The notes: generated from the sequence alone by a model not told the origin. Shown: positions 11,436-23,293, counted from the stretch's first letter. The stretch is DNA of 64,000 bases from Sphagnum compactum (GCA_965153455.1 OZ234498.1:1984001-2048000); one strand, 5' to 3'. Made by a program: numbers and translations.

Positions 11436-14400
11436 CTAAAAATCATGGAAAAGCAACATAGCATTATCCAACTTCAACAAGGATGCCTCTAAGACAGTCA
11501 TGATAGACTGGATGCGCTTCACCTGCTCTTGCTGGCCGTTTGTGAGATTTGCATTTGGTACATGAATCTCAGTGCCCACAGCAGCTTTTGTTGTATCAAT
11601 TTGTTGCAATGATCCTAACAACTGGTCCACAAGTCCAAGAAACCCACAAGGTCCAGTTCAACGTAAATGTGATAAACAATCATTTAACTAACTACTGAGA
11701 ATTTTGACTCTTGACCTCTTGACCAGTGTTGGGTGGGTATTTGATTTTGTTAACAAACACCAGTTACCAACATGACAAAAATTCACATGTTGTAACCCAA
11801 ACCGCAACTGCCTTTCCAGAAAGGGAACCAGCGGAAAGAATGGGTTCTCAACATGCAGCACACTGCTCTCCAAATCACTCGTTTCATGCTCAGCCAAGTA
11901 CTACTATACAAACCAGTGTTGGTCTGGTATGCAGGCATGTGCCTTGTATGAAGGACCCTATGAAGCTGGTATGACCTGAAGCAACACCATCCTTGTACCA
12001 GTACCAGCCTGGTAGGGATGTGGAGCAATACCAACTTTGTACTGATTTCAATACCAGGTATAACAAAAGTCAGAAGTCAGTCTATGACCCGATAACAGAA
12101 CCAGGTTGGTAGACCGAGCAAGTATATTCAAAAGTCGATACCAGTGTTGGCCAGTTATTGAGTTTTGACCTGGTTATCAAGCTGCTTGTTGATTTTTTGA
12201 TAACCAGTTAAAATTGATAACCACCTGGTATTGAATTTTCAAAAATCCAATAACCTACCTCGATGACCCGATTATCATCCAGGTAGGTTATCAATTTATA
12301 AACACTAAAACAAAAAGTTCAAAAAACAAGAAATGACAATAATAATAACCTTAAAAACATTATAACCAGCTCATAACTAGCAGGATAAAAGGTGGTTATC
12401 AACTGATTATTCAATAACCTGCCCAGCTGCTATTAAAAAAAGGAGCAATGACAGTCAAAATTGGTCAATAGCAGACCAACACTGATCCAACCCCAAGTTC
12501 TAGTACCATCAAGACAGTACACTTTCAGATTTGGACTCAAGCCTGCTTGAAAGTTGTAAAGATGCCAAGGAGTCAGCCAGCCACATGCAAAACTCCATTT
12601 TACAAGTGAATGCAGAGAAACAGCTCAAGCAATGGAATTACTCCTGCAAAGTTTGACCCATTCTCAGCTGCAGAGAAATGGCACCCTGATCCTAAAAACA
12701 TTTTGTCAATTCATACCTGCTCCTCCTTCTCAAGCTCATGGGCAAGTCGTTGGCTCAGATTAGAGGCAGCATGGTATATGTCATCCAGCACCTGGTGTAA
12801 CACAGCTTGGTTATCAACACACCATAAATGAATAGACTTGCTTGCCACACGTTCTGCGGTTTTTGCAACTTCCTGCAAAGTTTTCATTCCCCCATGCATC
12901 AATTCTGAGTTCTTAAACTACTCTACTCACCAGCTGATGACAATTAGAGATGCACCAATGACTGACCTACATTCTGCATGACAACTTAGCACAACTGACG
13001 GGCAACTTGAAGACATGCAAACATGGTCCAGTATGCTCTTGTAGGGAAGGGCTGAATACCCACATGGCTAGAAAGGGAATGGAACACAAAGGTTCTAACA
13101 CATCAACATGAAGAAATTGGACAGAAGAAATTCATGAAGAATTAAACAGAGAAATCCTTTCAAAATGAAGGTGTCCATTTGTCTGAGTTGGACTGAAACG
13201 CACCTGGACTTGTACATAGTGGTCCTTGAGAAGCCCATAAAGTAACTCCCTCACATCCTTAGGGACCATTGCCCTCTCTCCTATCTGTCAGCATGCATGA
13301 GCATTTTAGAAAGCAACCAATGTAGAAACAAAACCACCATTATGGAACTTCACAAAATTCTTGCTTTGCATGCTAGGAAATCAAAATATTATCCATACTT
13401 GCTTTTGTTCTAATTGGTCATTTAACCCCAAAAGCCTGAAGATGCGGCAGCATTCCTGTCCATATCGCTGCAGCACAATGCCTTCCACCTGCCAGACTAA
13501 CAAACACAAATGTCATGGTGGAAAATCTATAGATTGTATGATTTATTAAAGAAATGTCCACTGGTGATGCAATAAAAGTACAGGCCAAGAACTGAACTGA
13601 AAGAATACTAAGAAACACTAGAGCAGTCTTGTCTCTCACCTCATTTTGTCGAAGAAGCTCAATGATTTTGTGTAAATCTGGAGAGAGTGAGGCTAGTGAA
13701 GGAGTTCAATTTAGTCATTCTCAAATTGCAGCTTGTGTGTCAATCTAATGTACTTACTTACAAGTGCCTACGCTTCTTTCAGACTACAAACAGAGAGAAA
13801 GAAATCATGTTGCAACTGTCCAAGGTTTGTATATTCACCTCTTCACATACACATCTCCCAAGTTAGTTCTCTAGCCCTCCTTCACAAATTCTTCACAAAT
13901 TGTTCAGCTACAAGACCTCTGCTCGATAATGCAAGTGTGCAAGAGCAATTTAAATTTACAGTAAAACAGATAGAATATGGATACGGACTACATACTGGCT
14001 GCCTTCTGCAAGTCCCCCTTGCTCCCCAATTCTGGAGACATAACCTGCTGAATCAGACACCAGTTGTTGCAATCCCACTTGAAGACGCTCTACAGTCATC
14101 CCTTGACCCAAGTGCAAATTCCGCACACTGTCCATGATAATCTCAATTGACATGGGAACTGCACCATCAACAATCACATCAACTTCATGACAAGATTGGT
14201 AAAACTGGACTCACCAGGTCATGTTACCCCTGGTTTGACATGTAGTGGGTCTTCTCCAAATCTTCTCTCTTTAGCAATAGACATAATTTATGGATGTTCT
14301 CAATGAAGGAATACCCAAATAACCCACGCACCTGAACTGTGTTGCTTCACAGAGGTTTCATGCCTGCATGTGGCATCAAGCATCCCCTCCAGGACTGTAC

Positions 14401-16871
14401 CAGCCATTGCATCTATCCTTGATCTGACAAATGCAACACATGCCTGCCATTGCCAATCCCAAACCGATCAAGAAACCCAAATTCAAATATCTGGATAGGT
14501 ACTTCATGGTGTTGATGTTAGGAACAAGAAAGGGTTCAGGATTTTAGAACATTTCAGACATTCACAGAGGCTAGATCATTGTTCACAAAGAGAAGCAATC
14601 TGCAATTTTGACAGTGGGTTAAAAAATATTCAAATGAGCTTTGGTGCTTCTCACCTGATGTCTCAACCTGCGTACAAACTCTTCATAGTTCACACGCCAG
14701 AGAACCTCTTTTTCATCCATGGCAGCAGCAGCAGCAGTTTTTGCATCAATTTGAAGAGCCTCTTGCTTTCTCTGCATCAACATAAAAGCCCACAAATTAA
14801 AAAATTCAGTTTCAACCAATGTGTTAGTCAGTACAGAGAAGTAGTACTGTTTTTTTCTTCTTGCACACTCACTACTGTGTACATAAGAAGCTTCACTAAC
14901 CTTCTGACCAACAGGGTTGGAGTCACCCATTTCTGTGTGTGTTCCACCCATGCTGATTAAAGAGACTGGGGCTTGAAATCTCTCTGCATCTGTGGGAGCT
15001 GCTGCTGACATTATTCTTTGCACCTCAGAAATTGCTCCATTGGCAGCCAGTAACGATGCTCCTTGACCCTGCTGTTTTAAAGATACACAGCAGAATGCTT
15101 TGGAAACTAAGTATTTGCAAGGTATCACTAGAGGTTGCTGAAAATGCATTAGAGTTGACCAAAGTCTATGACAAATTATAAGAAACATGTTTGGTATCTG
15201 CCAAACACACTTGTTGCGTCCAAGTTACTATCTGGGCAGCTGGCCCACTCTCTATTTGGTCCACAACCTGGAGCCAGATCACTTACTTCAGCACCACGTG
15301 CCATCTTTTTGGCAGGCTCTACAGCAATATTTGGACACAAAGATGGTTCAGGTACTGGGCACCGCTCAATGTAGTGGTTTGCCAGTAGCCTTCGAAAACA
15401 ATCCTTCACCACAGTTGCCACCTCTCCCTCTGCTGTTTTTTTCAAAACACAGAAAATGAAAATAATCTGAGAGACACACCCACCCATCTGCTGCTACTCT
15501 TCATGTTAGCAAAGACTAGTTCACCACTGCATCCAAGAATCAAAAGAATGCAGATGAAATTGCTCAAAATACACATCTTAAGATGAGAGGATCAGATGAC
15601 ACACATTTACCTTTGCCTGCACGTGCAGCAGCTCGTTGAATAAGCTGCTCCAATGTTAATCGTCCATGTTCAAGAAGCCCTTCAACAAGCGCCTCTGCCT
15701 GTTCCCCCCCAACAGAATCTCTGCATGTTCAAAAATCACTCTAATCTGCAGGTTTCAATTTTTTGCCTTCAAAAAGAAGAAGAGTTGGAGAACATCACAG
15801 ATACCTGATCACCCACATCTCCCTTGACGAGTACCAAAAACTTTGGAAAGTGCATGCGGTGCAGAATGTTGTCAGTTAAAGCAATATACAGCGTCAATGC
15901 CCTTGGAGGTGCTGAGCCAATACCTATAAACCAAATTGAGTGTTACAGATTAGAGGAATGGACTACAGAATTTTTGCAAAAGATTTTAAAAACTAATTAT
16001 TTCCCAATCTCACAGTAAACATCAGAAATAAATTTTTAAATTGGAGAATATGCAAACAATGTTACCCCCATGCTCGACTTTAAAGGCCTGAATGCAACTG
16101 TGCTGAACTAGAACAAGAAGGGAGTTATGAATTTGGGTTGTGCTCAACTCGGTGTAGTGTGCAATTTCTGGGAGAGACAACTGCCCATGGTAAACCAAAC
16201 TCTTGCAGACTTTCTGCACACATTCAAACCCAACTCCCCAGACCAGTGTCAGAATCCAAAGAGCCAAAATTTGTCAAACTGTGGCAGTGCAATCTACTGG
16301 GACTTTTGATCTTTCTTCTCCTGTGAGATAGGGTTACATGTAGTAGATTGATTTTCCTAGAACATGGAAACCCTAGAACTGGAGCAACAGTCCAAAAGGT
16401 GTAAAACTGGCACCTGTAATTCTATACCCCAGACTTTCCTGGTGAGATTTTAAGGATTCAAGACTAGCTGCACACTCCTGAATCTGTTCCAGAACTTCCC
16501 AGCAGCAATCAAACTGATCAAAAATTCATGAGACCCAAAACACAGATAACTTGCAAGGATTAATCTGCCCTAAATTTGCACTGTGATGTTCTTCTTCCCC
16601 ACTGTAAGCCAGAACCAAAATAATTAGGGTATCTAAAACTTGGTTGCAGTCTCTTACTTTCTGCCTCTGCCTCTCCTCTCTCCTAATGCTCCAAAGACAC
16701 AAACAATGTCGTTGAAACCCATATGTAGAGACATGCAGAAGATGAATCCACAATTGAATACAAAAATTAACCAACAAAGTTCAAACCAGAGAAACCCAAA
16801 ACCTGAACAGATTCACCAAAGTGAGAGAAGATGAGCTCGCATGCCAGCTTCCTCCCAAACTGTGTCGCCAT
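11436..16871 (-). CDS. RPC3: DNA-directed RNA polymerase III subunit RPC3 (C82/POLR3C orthologue)
   Basis: This encodes the C82-type subunit of nuclear RNA polymerase III. In that family it forms a heterotrimer with the C34 and C31 subunits that works in initiation on tRNA and 5S genes through tandem winged-helix domains. Fourteen exons read on the minus strand: 16871-16803, 16213-16066, 15923-15813, 15718-15611, 15432-15287, 15071-14901, 14771-14655, 14443-14332, 14158-13985, 13677-13640, 13488-13399, 13284-13204, 12872-12717 and 11621-11436. They join in frame to about 568 residues, the usual family length. Diagnostic stretches include MATQFGRKLACELI at the start, LLVLVQHSCIQAF (exon 2), GLLEHGRLTLEQL (exon 4), WRVNYEEFVRRLRHQ (exon 7) and GEQGGLAEGSQYVVHLHK across exons 9-10. 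Almost all introns have GTAAGT-like donors. The exon 3/4 junction keeps frame only with the donor after 15813 and acceptor before 15718. No lesion is visible, so the gene is probably functional. Confidence 0.94.
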
Positions 16872-17230
16872 CTTGTTGCTACCCCCAGCAGCAGCAGCAG
16901 TTAATCTATCTTCAACCCATTCCTCCAAGATGCAAAATTCCCAAATCCTTTGTGCACAAACACTCAAACACAACTTCAAACCAGCAAATGCACAAGTCTT
17001 CTACTCCTCTAACCCTAAACTTCTGATCTAAATTCCCCAATCCTTTGAGCAATACAACAGCCAAAACCTAATTCAAACCCTAAGCAATACACAAATCTTT
17101 CTACTCCTCTGACCCTAAACTTCTGATCTAAATTCCCAAATCCTTTGAGCAAAACAACAGCCAAAAGGATGATGGGCAGTCATGCTGGGGCCATCAGAAT
17201 CTCAACCCTAAACCCTAATGGCTTGAAATC
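16872..17230 (-). promoter_or_regulatory. RPC3 5' leader/promoter region with telo-boxes
   Basis: Upstream of the RPC3 start codon the plus strand shows repeated AACCCTAAA or ACCCTAAAC words (about 17,011, 17,076, 17,112 and 17,204). These match the plant telo-box, known from leaders and promoters of translation and ribosome-biogenesis genes, which would suit a Pol III subunit. No clear TATA box was located. The transcription start is not determined. Confidence 0.5.
17001..17166. repeat. 66-bp duplication, 100-bp period, in RPC3 leader
   Basis: The block 17,001-17,066 is repeated at 17,101-17,166 with only a handful of differences, offset by exactly 100 bp. Each copy carries CTACTCCTCT, an ACCCTAAAC telo-box word, TCTGATCTAAATTCCC and CAACAGCCAAAA. 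The duplication doubles the telo-box content of the RPC3 upstream region. Confidence 0.85.
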
Positions 17231-18949
17231 TTCATTTAGAATTGGAGTCTTTTGCTCTATCTCTCTCCCTCAGTTTAAATTCCTTTTTGTTGGTTTTATC
17301 GTAGAATTGCAGAAGAATGTAGTAGTATGACTCAATACTTGAATTGCAGAAACTCTAGCATTACTACATTCTTGATTAGCTATGTCTCTTGAGTGTGAGC
17401 CGACCTTCTGACTCAGTCTTCCCGTTGCTTCCAGAAATGCAGTTCCTGTTGCTTCCAGAAAACTCAGGATGTGGTGTTTGTATAACAATTTGCGTAAATT
17501 TTTCACAGCTTATCATATACGTAACTTCTCCACCTGCTGTGAGAAACTGGTGAAGTGAGTGGGTAGTAGTCGCAGACTGACACTGCTATTTGTAATGCAG
17601 GTGACAGTCTTACTCTTTGTGATCAACTCTTTTGTAAGGCTTATGACTGCTCCCATTGTCATGTTCCCTTCAGAGTGTTGTTGTGGAGATTTCTATGCAA
17701 TTTCATAGATACATGCAGTCTTTTGCTCATTGAAATCAACTCCATGCAACAGACATAACATAAGCTAAACCTTGCAATCAAGTGTTGTTTGGAAGTCCCA
17801 TAATACGAAAGGTGGGATTTTGAGAGCTCCACTCTCAAGGGTGAATGAGCTAAACATTATCCTTGGTCACAGTTTTCTATGGGGGTAATCACCAATATCT
17901 CTGAACTGCACACACAAAGTGATTGAAATGATGTTGTGTCCAGTAAGAATTTAGTTGTGCTTCTTCAGGTGCAACTTTAACATCCCAAAAGAATTGGAGG
18001 TTTCAAAGTGGTGAGATAGGTTATGACTTCCTGTTTTCCTGTGGACGATCAACAATTATTGCAAATAACTGTTATGTAAAGCTCAATCCAGATTTCTGAA
18101 GCCCACTAGTTACTTGCTTGCAACAAAGTAGCACATTCAGTTCTAAGATAACTGGACAAAATATGGAGCCTGGGGCATAGTGGTGTTCCAGACAAAGTAA
18201 GGTTTTGAACAACTCCAGGATTCCTTGGGTGCTGTTAGAACTGATCTTACTCAGGTAGCCAAAAATACAAGGATTCTTAAATGTTTCTATCTGGCTTATA
18301 GCCAAATTTGGCCAAATCTTCTCATGGGATGATCATCAGTTTGGTTGCATAACAAAATTGAAACCTCAACCCATCGCAATACAATTCGAGTAGATCTGCA
18401 TTTAATTTCAGAGTTCTTGTAAGAATTGTATTTCTGTGAAATTTAATTAATTTCCAAGGATGAAAATCATTTAAAATTCAGTAACTTTTGATCTGTTTGG
18501 TTTGAAATTTCTGAAATGAAAAACATGCACACCACCTCATTGAGAGCTTTCCAACAGTACCAAAAGTGTGTCCAGGGGCCCCATGGTTTGGCAGGGTTAA
18601 GGCGTGGTCACCAAAAAAAAAACAAACACCTATCTTAATATATGAATTTGAGAATTAAGATTGGAAATTTAGAACCTAGATTCAAAAGAGTAGAAGATTT
18701 GTGCATTGCTTCGGGTTTGAAACGAGTTTTGAAATGACATAAGAATTGCATTAAGAAAACAGTTTGCTTGAAGGCAAGTAAGTAACCTGCAATATGCTAC
18801 TCTGCAAGGTTTGGAAACAATGGCATTGGGGCTAAAAACGCAACCTCTCAAGGTTGTTTTCCAAGATTTGGAAACAATGGCATTTAGGGTTCCAAGCACA
18901 AGCTCTCAAGGTGGGTTTCTCTCCTTGAGAATGAAAACAAAAGAAGCCA
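17231..18949. other. Intergenic spacer between RPC3 and the GNAT gene
   Basis: No protein-coding gene is supported. Composition is moderate (less AT-rich than the flanks of the window). The right end should contain the GNAT 3' UTR. It includes a small direct duplication at about 18,805-18,915 in which the TTTGGAAACAATGGCATT word and a following CTCTCAAGGT word each occur twice about 55 bp apart. Confidence 0.5.
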
Positions 18950-19612
18950 TCAGAGACTGCAGGACTCCAGTGCTTTGCCTGTGAGGCGACATATTCGCCA
19001 TTCAGGCAAGAGTGAAGCACCGAGGCCTTGGTAGAATTTGATGGCATCCACGTTCCAGTCCAGAACACACCACTCCACTCGGCCAGCCCCAAGCCTGACG
19101 GCTTGCTGTACTACGGTCTTCAGCAAAATGGTGCCAAGACCTCGGCCCCTGTAGGGCTTTCTGACATAAAGATCCTCCACGTAGAATCCACCTTTGGCCA
19201 GAAACGTGGAGTAGTTGGGAAAGAAGAGAACAAACCCTGCCACAATGCGTCTCTCATCGGCTGTAGATCTGAAAGAAGCGGCATCGGGATCTGCTATGGG
19301 GGAACTCAGCTTCAATTCTCTCACCACTTCCTCAAACGACAGCTGCTGCAAATTCAGGTCTTTTCCTTCTTGTTCGAGTTGATCTTCTTCACTCCGGGGC
19401 CCACCCACTTCGAGCATCAAAACCGTTGGGCCTTGAAACGGCGGCAAGTTCCAGAGACTCGACTCCAGCTTCGAGTCCGTTACCTCGCACGCGTGTTCCA
19501 GCTTCTCGAACACAGCCAGTTCACGAATGAGAGCAGCAATAACGCTCACGTCCTTGCCAGCGGCAAGCCGCACTGTAACAACGACGCTGCTACCACTGCC
19601 GTCCATCGCCAT
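18950..19612 (-). CDS. GNAT-family N-acetyltransferase, NATA/SSAT-like
   Basis: This is an intronless gene for a 220-residue acetyl-CoA-dependent N-acetyltransferase. It resembles the plant NATA1/NATA2 and diamine (spermidine/spermine, thialysine) acetyltransferase group, whose substrates are small amines such as ornithine, diaminopropane or polyamines. GNAT motif A is clear: GGFYVEDLYVRKPYRGRGLG contains the acetyl-CoA-binding R-x-x-G-x-G (residues roughly 155-175). Motif B follows as VEWCVLDWNVDAIKFYQGLG, and the end reads EWRICRLTG. The N-terminal VTVRLAAGKDVSVIAALIREL is the usual GNAT beta1-alpha1 opening. The frame is open for 23 further codons upstream, but the first ATG is at 19612, with a second two codons later. 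Substrate specificity is inference. It is likely functional, since no stop or frameshift interrupts the domain. Confidence 0.92.
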   Translation of the reverse strand: MAMDGSGSSVVVTVRLAAGKDVSVIAALIRELAVFEKLEHACEVTDSKLESSLWNLPPFQGPTVLMLEVGGPRSEEDQLEQEGKDLNLQQLSFEEVVRELKLSSPIADPDAASFRSTADERRIVAGFVLFFPNYSTFLAKGGFYVEDLYVRKPYRGRGLGTILLKTVVQQAVRLGAGRVEWCVLDWNVDAIKFYQGLGASLLPEWRICRLTGKALESCSL

Positions 19613-20335
19613 CGCCAGTAGTGACCAAGATATAAACACACAAAACTCTGTTTTGTTCTGCAAGAACCCAGTGCACTCCAAACCCTAAAACATATCCTAA
19701 TCAGAAACCCAAACCTAACTCAAACCCTAACCAGTGCACAAATCTTTCTACTCTTACTGCCTTTGTTAACCCTGGTCTGTAATGTAATATTACTGTACTA
19801 ATATTATAGGCCTAGAGGGTGTTGAATAGGTGTAGGGTTTAGGGTGTGAACAAAAAAATGTGTTAAGGCCATAGAAATTGCTGGATTTGGGGATCTGGAA
19901 TTTTTTATTCTTTAAGTTCCCTTGAGTGGACTAACAGTCAAATGTGTACTTACTTAATAATAAGGTTTGGTATGTTTGTGAGTATTTTAGAGGACCAATG
20001 GAAACCAATGGATTTTTTAATTTTTTAAAAAATGGCAATTTTAGGAACCTAATACAAACAGGATTCTTGCTGATTAATCTTGAGCACTTTGTTACTATCT
20101 CTGGTTCTATCCAGGAAATAGGGTCTATTTTGAGATCCTTAACAAGATTTGAAATAGCCAATCACAGGTTAGCCCTACCACCCTACCACTCTGATGTGGG
20201 TCAAATTCTGGGAAGGTGTCAAAGAGAGACTCTTTGCTTGTATAAACATTACCCATCAATTTTTTCCCTTGCAATTGATATAGGACCTTGGGCTAGGACC
20301 CTACACAATGTCCCTACCCTACCTACCCAATCTGT
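19613..20335. other. GNAT 5' leader and spacer
   Basis: Just upstream of the GNAT gene are AACCCTAAAA (19,681) and AAACCCTAACC (about 19,716) telo-box-like words, followed by TGCACAAATCTTTCTACTC. A nearly identical arrangement lies in the RPC3 leader (17,073-17,106). Beyond about 19,800 no gene is supported. An open frame on the plus strand running to 20,480 overlaps a repeated sequence and has no family resemblance. Confidence 0.45.
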
Positions 20336-20565
20336 AAAGCACTGCTTGGATTTTTCCTCTGCATTTTCAGCTCCCTTACCTCCCCCCAAGAAACCTGTTT
20401 TCAGCAAGCCGGATCTTCTGCAGCAGTGGAAGGTACCAGCCAGGCTGTATTGGGATTTTCTGACCAGGGGAAGGGACTAACCAGCCTGTCACTATTTCTA
20501 AAAAGTGAAAAAATCCCAGCTCTGCTTTACTTAAGAAAAGGACCTGAGTGCAGGTCCTGCCGTGG
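20336..20565 (+). repeat. Repeat R2, copy 1 (inverted relative to 24.2 kb)
   Basis: This block, with landmark words AAGCACTGC, TTTTCAGCAAGC, TCCCAGCTCTGCTTTAC and CTATTTCTAAAAAG, reappears in inverted orientation at about 24,165-24,365. The two copies bracket a Helitron and the LEA-like gene. Both show traces of the same open frame (AAACCTGTTTTCAGCAAGC and following), so the repeat may derive from an unknown coding or transposable sequence. Confidence 0.75.
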
Positions 20566-20732
20566 TTTTCGAGCTATTCCCTTAGCAGCCTACCGGCCTT
20601 GGGCACAGATTTCAAATCACGGAAGGGCCTGTATTCAGGCCCTTCTCCTGTATTTTCATACCAACCTGGTATTGGGTCCAAACCTCTTCCTTGGCTGGTA
20701 TGAGGCAGGTATATACCTAAATATACCTAGTA

Positions 20733-21339
20733 CTAGTGGGTGCCCGTGACCTTCGGACACTGTGAAGTCGCCTGGTTCCCCATCCATGTCCTGAAAATCA
20801 TGTGCCAAAATTGAGATCCCACATCCTGAAAATCACATCTTAAAAGTTTTCAGGTTTCGATCTTGGAAACCGCGAGTGTGAAAATCCAGGGTCCGAAGTT
20901 CAGATCCCAAGTCCTGAAAATCATGTCTTGAAAACCATATTCTAAAATTTCCCAGGTCTTTTTGGGTCTTGCAAACCCGGAGTGCAAACTCCAGGTTTCC
21001 AAAAACTGAGGACCCCACGTCCTGAAAATCATGTCCAAAAAATTTCCAGGTTTGGGTCTTGGAAACCCACACCGTGTACGTCCCAAAACTGAAATCTCAC
21101 GTCCTGAAAATCATGTCCTTAAAAAAATTCCATGTCTAGGTTTTTGTTGAACCCCCCCCCCAGTGCAAGCAAACTCCAGGTGGCCAAAAACTGAGACAAT
21201 TAAGAACTTCACAGGGAACGGGCAGTGACTGAAAGAATCTTCCAGTCACTGCCCACACAGACAGACACTGTTAGAACGCAGAACGTCTTGTGACGGACAC
21301 ACGGACACAGGGACACCATGTTAGCTTTTATATATAGGA
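20733..21339 (-). mobile_element. Non-autonomous Helitron, copy 3 (minus strand)
   Basis: On the minus strand it begins TCCTATATATAAAAGC at 21,339 and ends GGGCACCCACTAG at 20,733. The flanking bases are A before the 5' end and T after the 3' end, consistent with insertion into AT. The 3' subterminal stem (GTGTCC-GAA-GGTCAC, with one central mismatch) sits 9-10 nt before CTAG. The terminal 60-70 bp match copies 1 and 2, including CACAAGACGTTCTGCGTT, but the interior differs. It is built of repeats of a unit containing GTCCTGAAAATCATGTC (about 20,790-21,120). It carries no protein-coding capacity. Confidence 0.9.
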
Positions 21340-22081
21340 TTGAAACTGATATAAAACCTCATACAAGGGCTGGTGTTGTCTCAGGTCTTTCCCACCTCAC
21401 CTCCACGTTACAGAATTCTAAACTAAAAAACAACACTTCTTCCACACTCATTTTACTCTTTTCCCAACCAAAAAAAAGACTCAGCTTCGAGAGAGCATGG
21501 CATATATTGATCAAGGAACCAACCATAGATTGAATTGTCATGACAGTTTTCTTAAGATTGAGAAAACTGTCCCAACAAAACAAAAAAATTACAAACTCTC
21601 AAACCTCTATTTGAGCATCCTTGCAGTTCATACAGTCTCCAAATGCACGGAAATTTTTGGAAAGCAACGGAGAGATGAGCTCACCCAAAAAAAAGGTTTC
21701 CTCAGATGAAAATACAGTGTCAAATGACACATTTTCATTATTAGTTATGTAAAATGATATTTGCTTTGAAGAGATCTCACATTTGAACCGAAAGGAAACA
21801 AAGCAGGAGAATGAAAAACAAAAACATTTTCAAAAATCAGTGCTGAATCATGTTACAAAAGATCAATTATTGTTTTTATATGAACCCACTTTGCATTCCA
21901 TTTGTGATCTTCACAAGATGATCACATGTTTTCTTAAGCTTCTTTTCTGTATATGAAATTATCAATAGCACAGAAGAACTAAGAAGAAGTATTTATAGAA
22001 GGTCCAGTAATTCACAGTAAGGAATTATATCGAAAAGGTCACGATCCTGGCAACAACAAAAGCAAGTGTGCAGCTGCGAAT
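21340..22081. other. Spacer 3' of the LEA-like gene
   Basis: No gene is supported. The right part (about 21,900-22,081) should include the 3' UTR of the minus-strand LEA-like gene. Small open frames are present but resemble nothing. Confidence 0.5.
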
Positions 22082-23293
22082 TTACAACTCTTCATGGCCA
22101 GCACCAGCCGCATGCTTCACATGTTGACCAACATCCCCGGCAAGCTTTGATGCGCCTTTTATTTGCTCATTCGCTGCTTCTTTGGCTGCTTCGTATTGCT
22201 CCCCGAGCTTCTGCTTGGTTGACTCAAATACTCCAGATGGCTGTGAGATCTTCCCAGCTCCAGATGTAGCAGCTTCAGATTCCTCTGTCTTTCCACTAGT
22301 TGTTCCACCAGCAGCAGTCTCATAAGCTTTATCCACGGTTGCTTTAGCTGTCCCATAAGCTTTAGTAGCAGCTTCATTGCCACTCTTCTTCACATACTCA
22401 TATCCTCCTTGAGTGAATTTGTTAACCCCATCTCTGACAGCATTGTAGCGAGATCGCAGGCCCTCCCAGTAGACTGCAGCGACAAGAAAACAGGCCCAAC
22501 AAACAAAAAAAAAAAAAACTGATATACTGGCATGTATGTCCAACCAGTCAGTTGATCCAATAACAAAAACAAAAACCCAGGTAATAATACATTGGCAGCT
22601 TTGTTTCTTCACCAGATTCTAGTTTTGATACAGCAGCTATTGCTGCTTCTGTTCCCGAGAAGAGAAAATGGATAGATCCCATAGAAACTCTAGAAACCCA
22701 TAGTTCTAATCCAAAGATCAACATGATCACAATCCAAGAGCGAACAAACAATTGTGTGATGAAGAGATAGAACAAACTACCTGAGGCTGTGTCGCTTGCC
22801 TTGCTTGCGGCTCCCTTTGCATCCTTCGTGTTTGAAACTGACTCTCTACAATCAAACGAGCGTGTGTCAATGTCCTCCACACCCACCACCCCAAACCCTA
22901 ACAAATTCTTGCCGATATGGTGGGGCGTGTGGCTCAGAAGCGCTTTTCCCCATCGATCAAACATCTTCGACAAGACTCCAGAATATTCAGTGCCATCGGC
23001 AATTTATACTTTTACAATTTGACATGTTTCTTCGCTGCCAAAAATCAGTCCACTCTTGAAACAAGAAGAAAAACGTCTTACTTAGATGCGGTATCAGTTA
23101 CCACGCGCAGCTTCTCCTTGGCCCAATCAGTCCACGACTCCACATTCCATTGCGTCTCCCCAGCTTTGCTTTTGGCGTCTGCATTGCTCACTTCCTCAAC
23201 CTTGCTGCCATAAGCAGGAGCAGCAGTAGTGACTACTAATCCCAGCAGCAACACAACCAAAACCAACAATCTAGACTTGCTGCAAATCTCCAT
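22082..23293 (-). CDS. Secreted LEA-like (late embryogenesis abundant) protein
   Basis: Four exons read on the minus strand: 23293-23082, 22845-22781, 22648-22613 and 22473-22082. They join in frame to about 234 residues. The start ATG at 23293 is chosen because it directly precedes a classic signal peptide (basic residues, then LLVLVVLLLGLVV, then an Ala-rich cleavage region ending AYGS). The mature part is hydrophilic and rich in Ala, Lys, Glu, Thr and Gly, with repetitive Ala-Lys-x-Ala stretches such as ATKAYGTAKATVDKAYETAA and YEAAKEAANEQIKGASK. These would form amphipathic helices in group 3/LEA_4-type proteins that protect membranes or proteins during drying. A short WEGLRSRYNAVRDGV segment is not typical LEA. 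The ACGTG cluster upstream supports a dehydration or ABA-induced role. Family assignment rests on composition and is not certain. Confidence 0.72.

Noticed and set aside
13733-14137. 134-codon plus-strand open frame
   Set aside because: It lies antisense over RPC3 exon 9 and the adjacent intron. It has no family resemblance, and the minus-strand exons explain the composition.
19028-19621. 197-codon plus-strand open frame
   Set aside because: It is the antisense shadow of the GNAT gene, whose acetyl-CoA-binding motif is unmistakable on the other strand.
19944-20480. 178-codon plus-strand open frame
   Set aside because: It overlaps repeat R2 and has no recognised domain. Its second half recurs, frameshifted, in the inverted copy at 24.2 kb. 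I treat it as repeat-derived.
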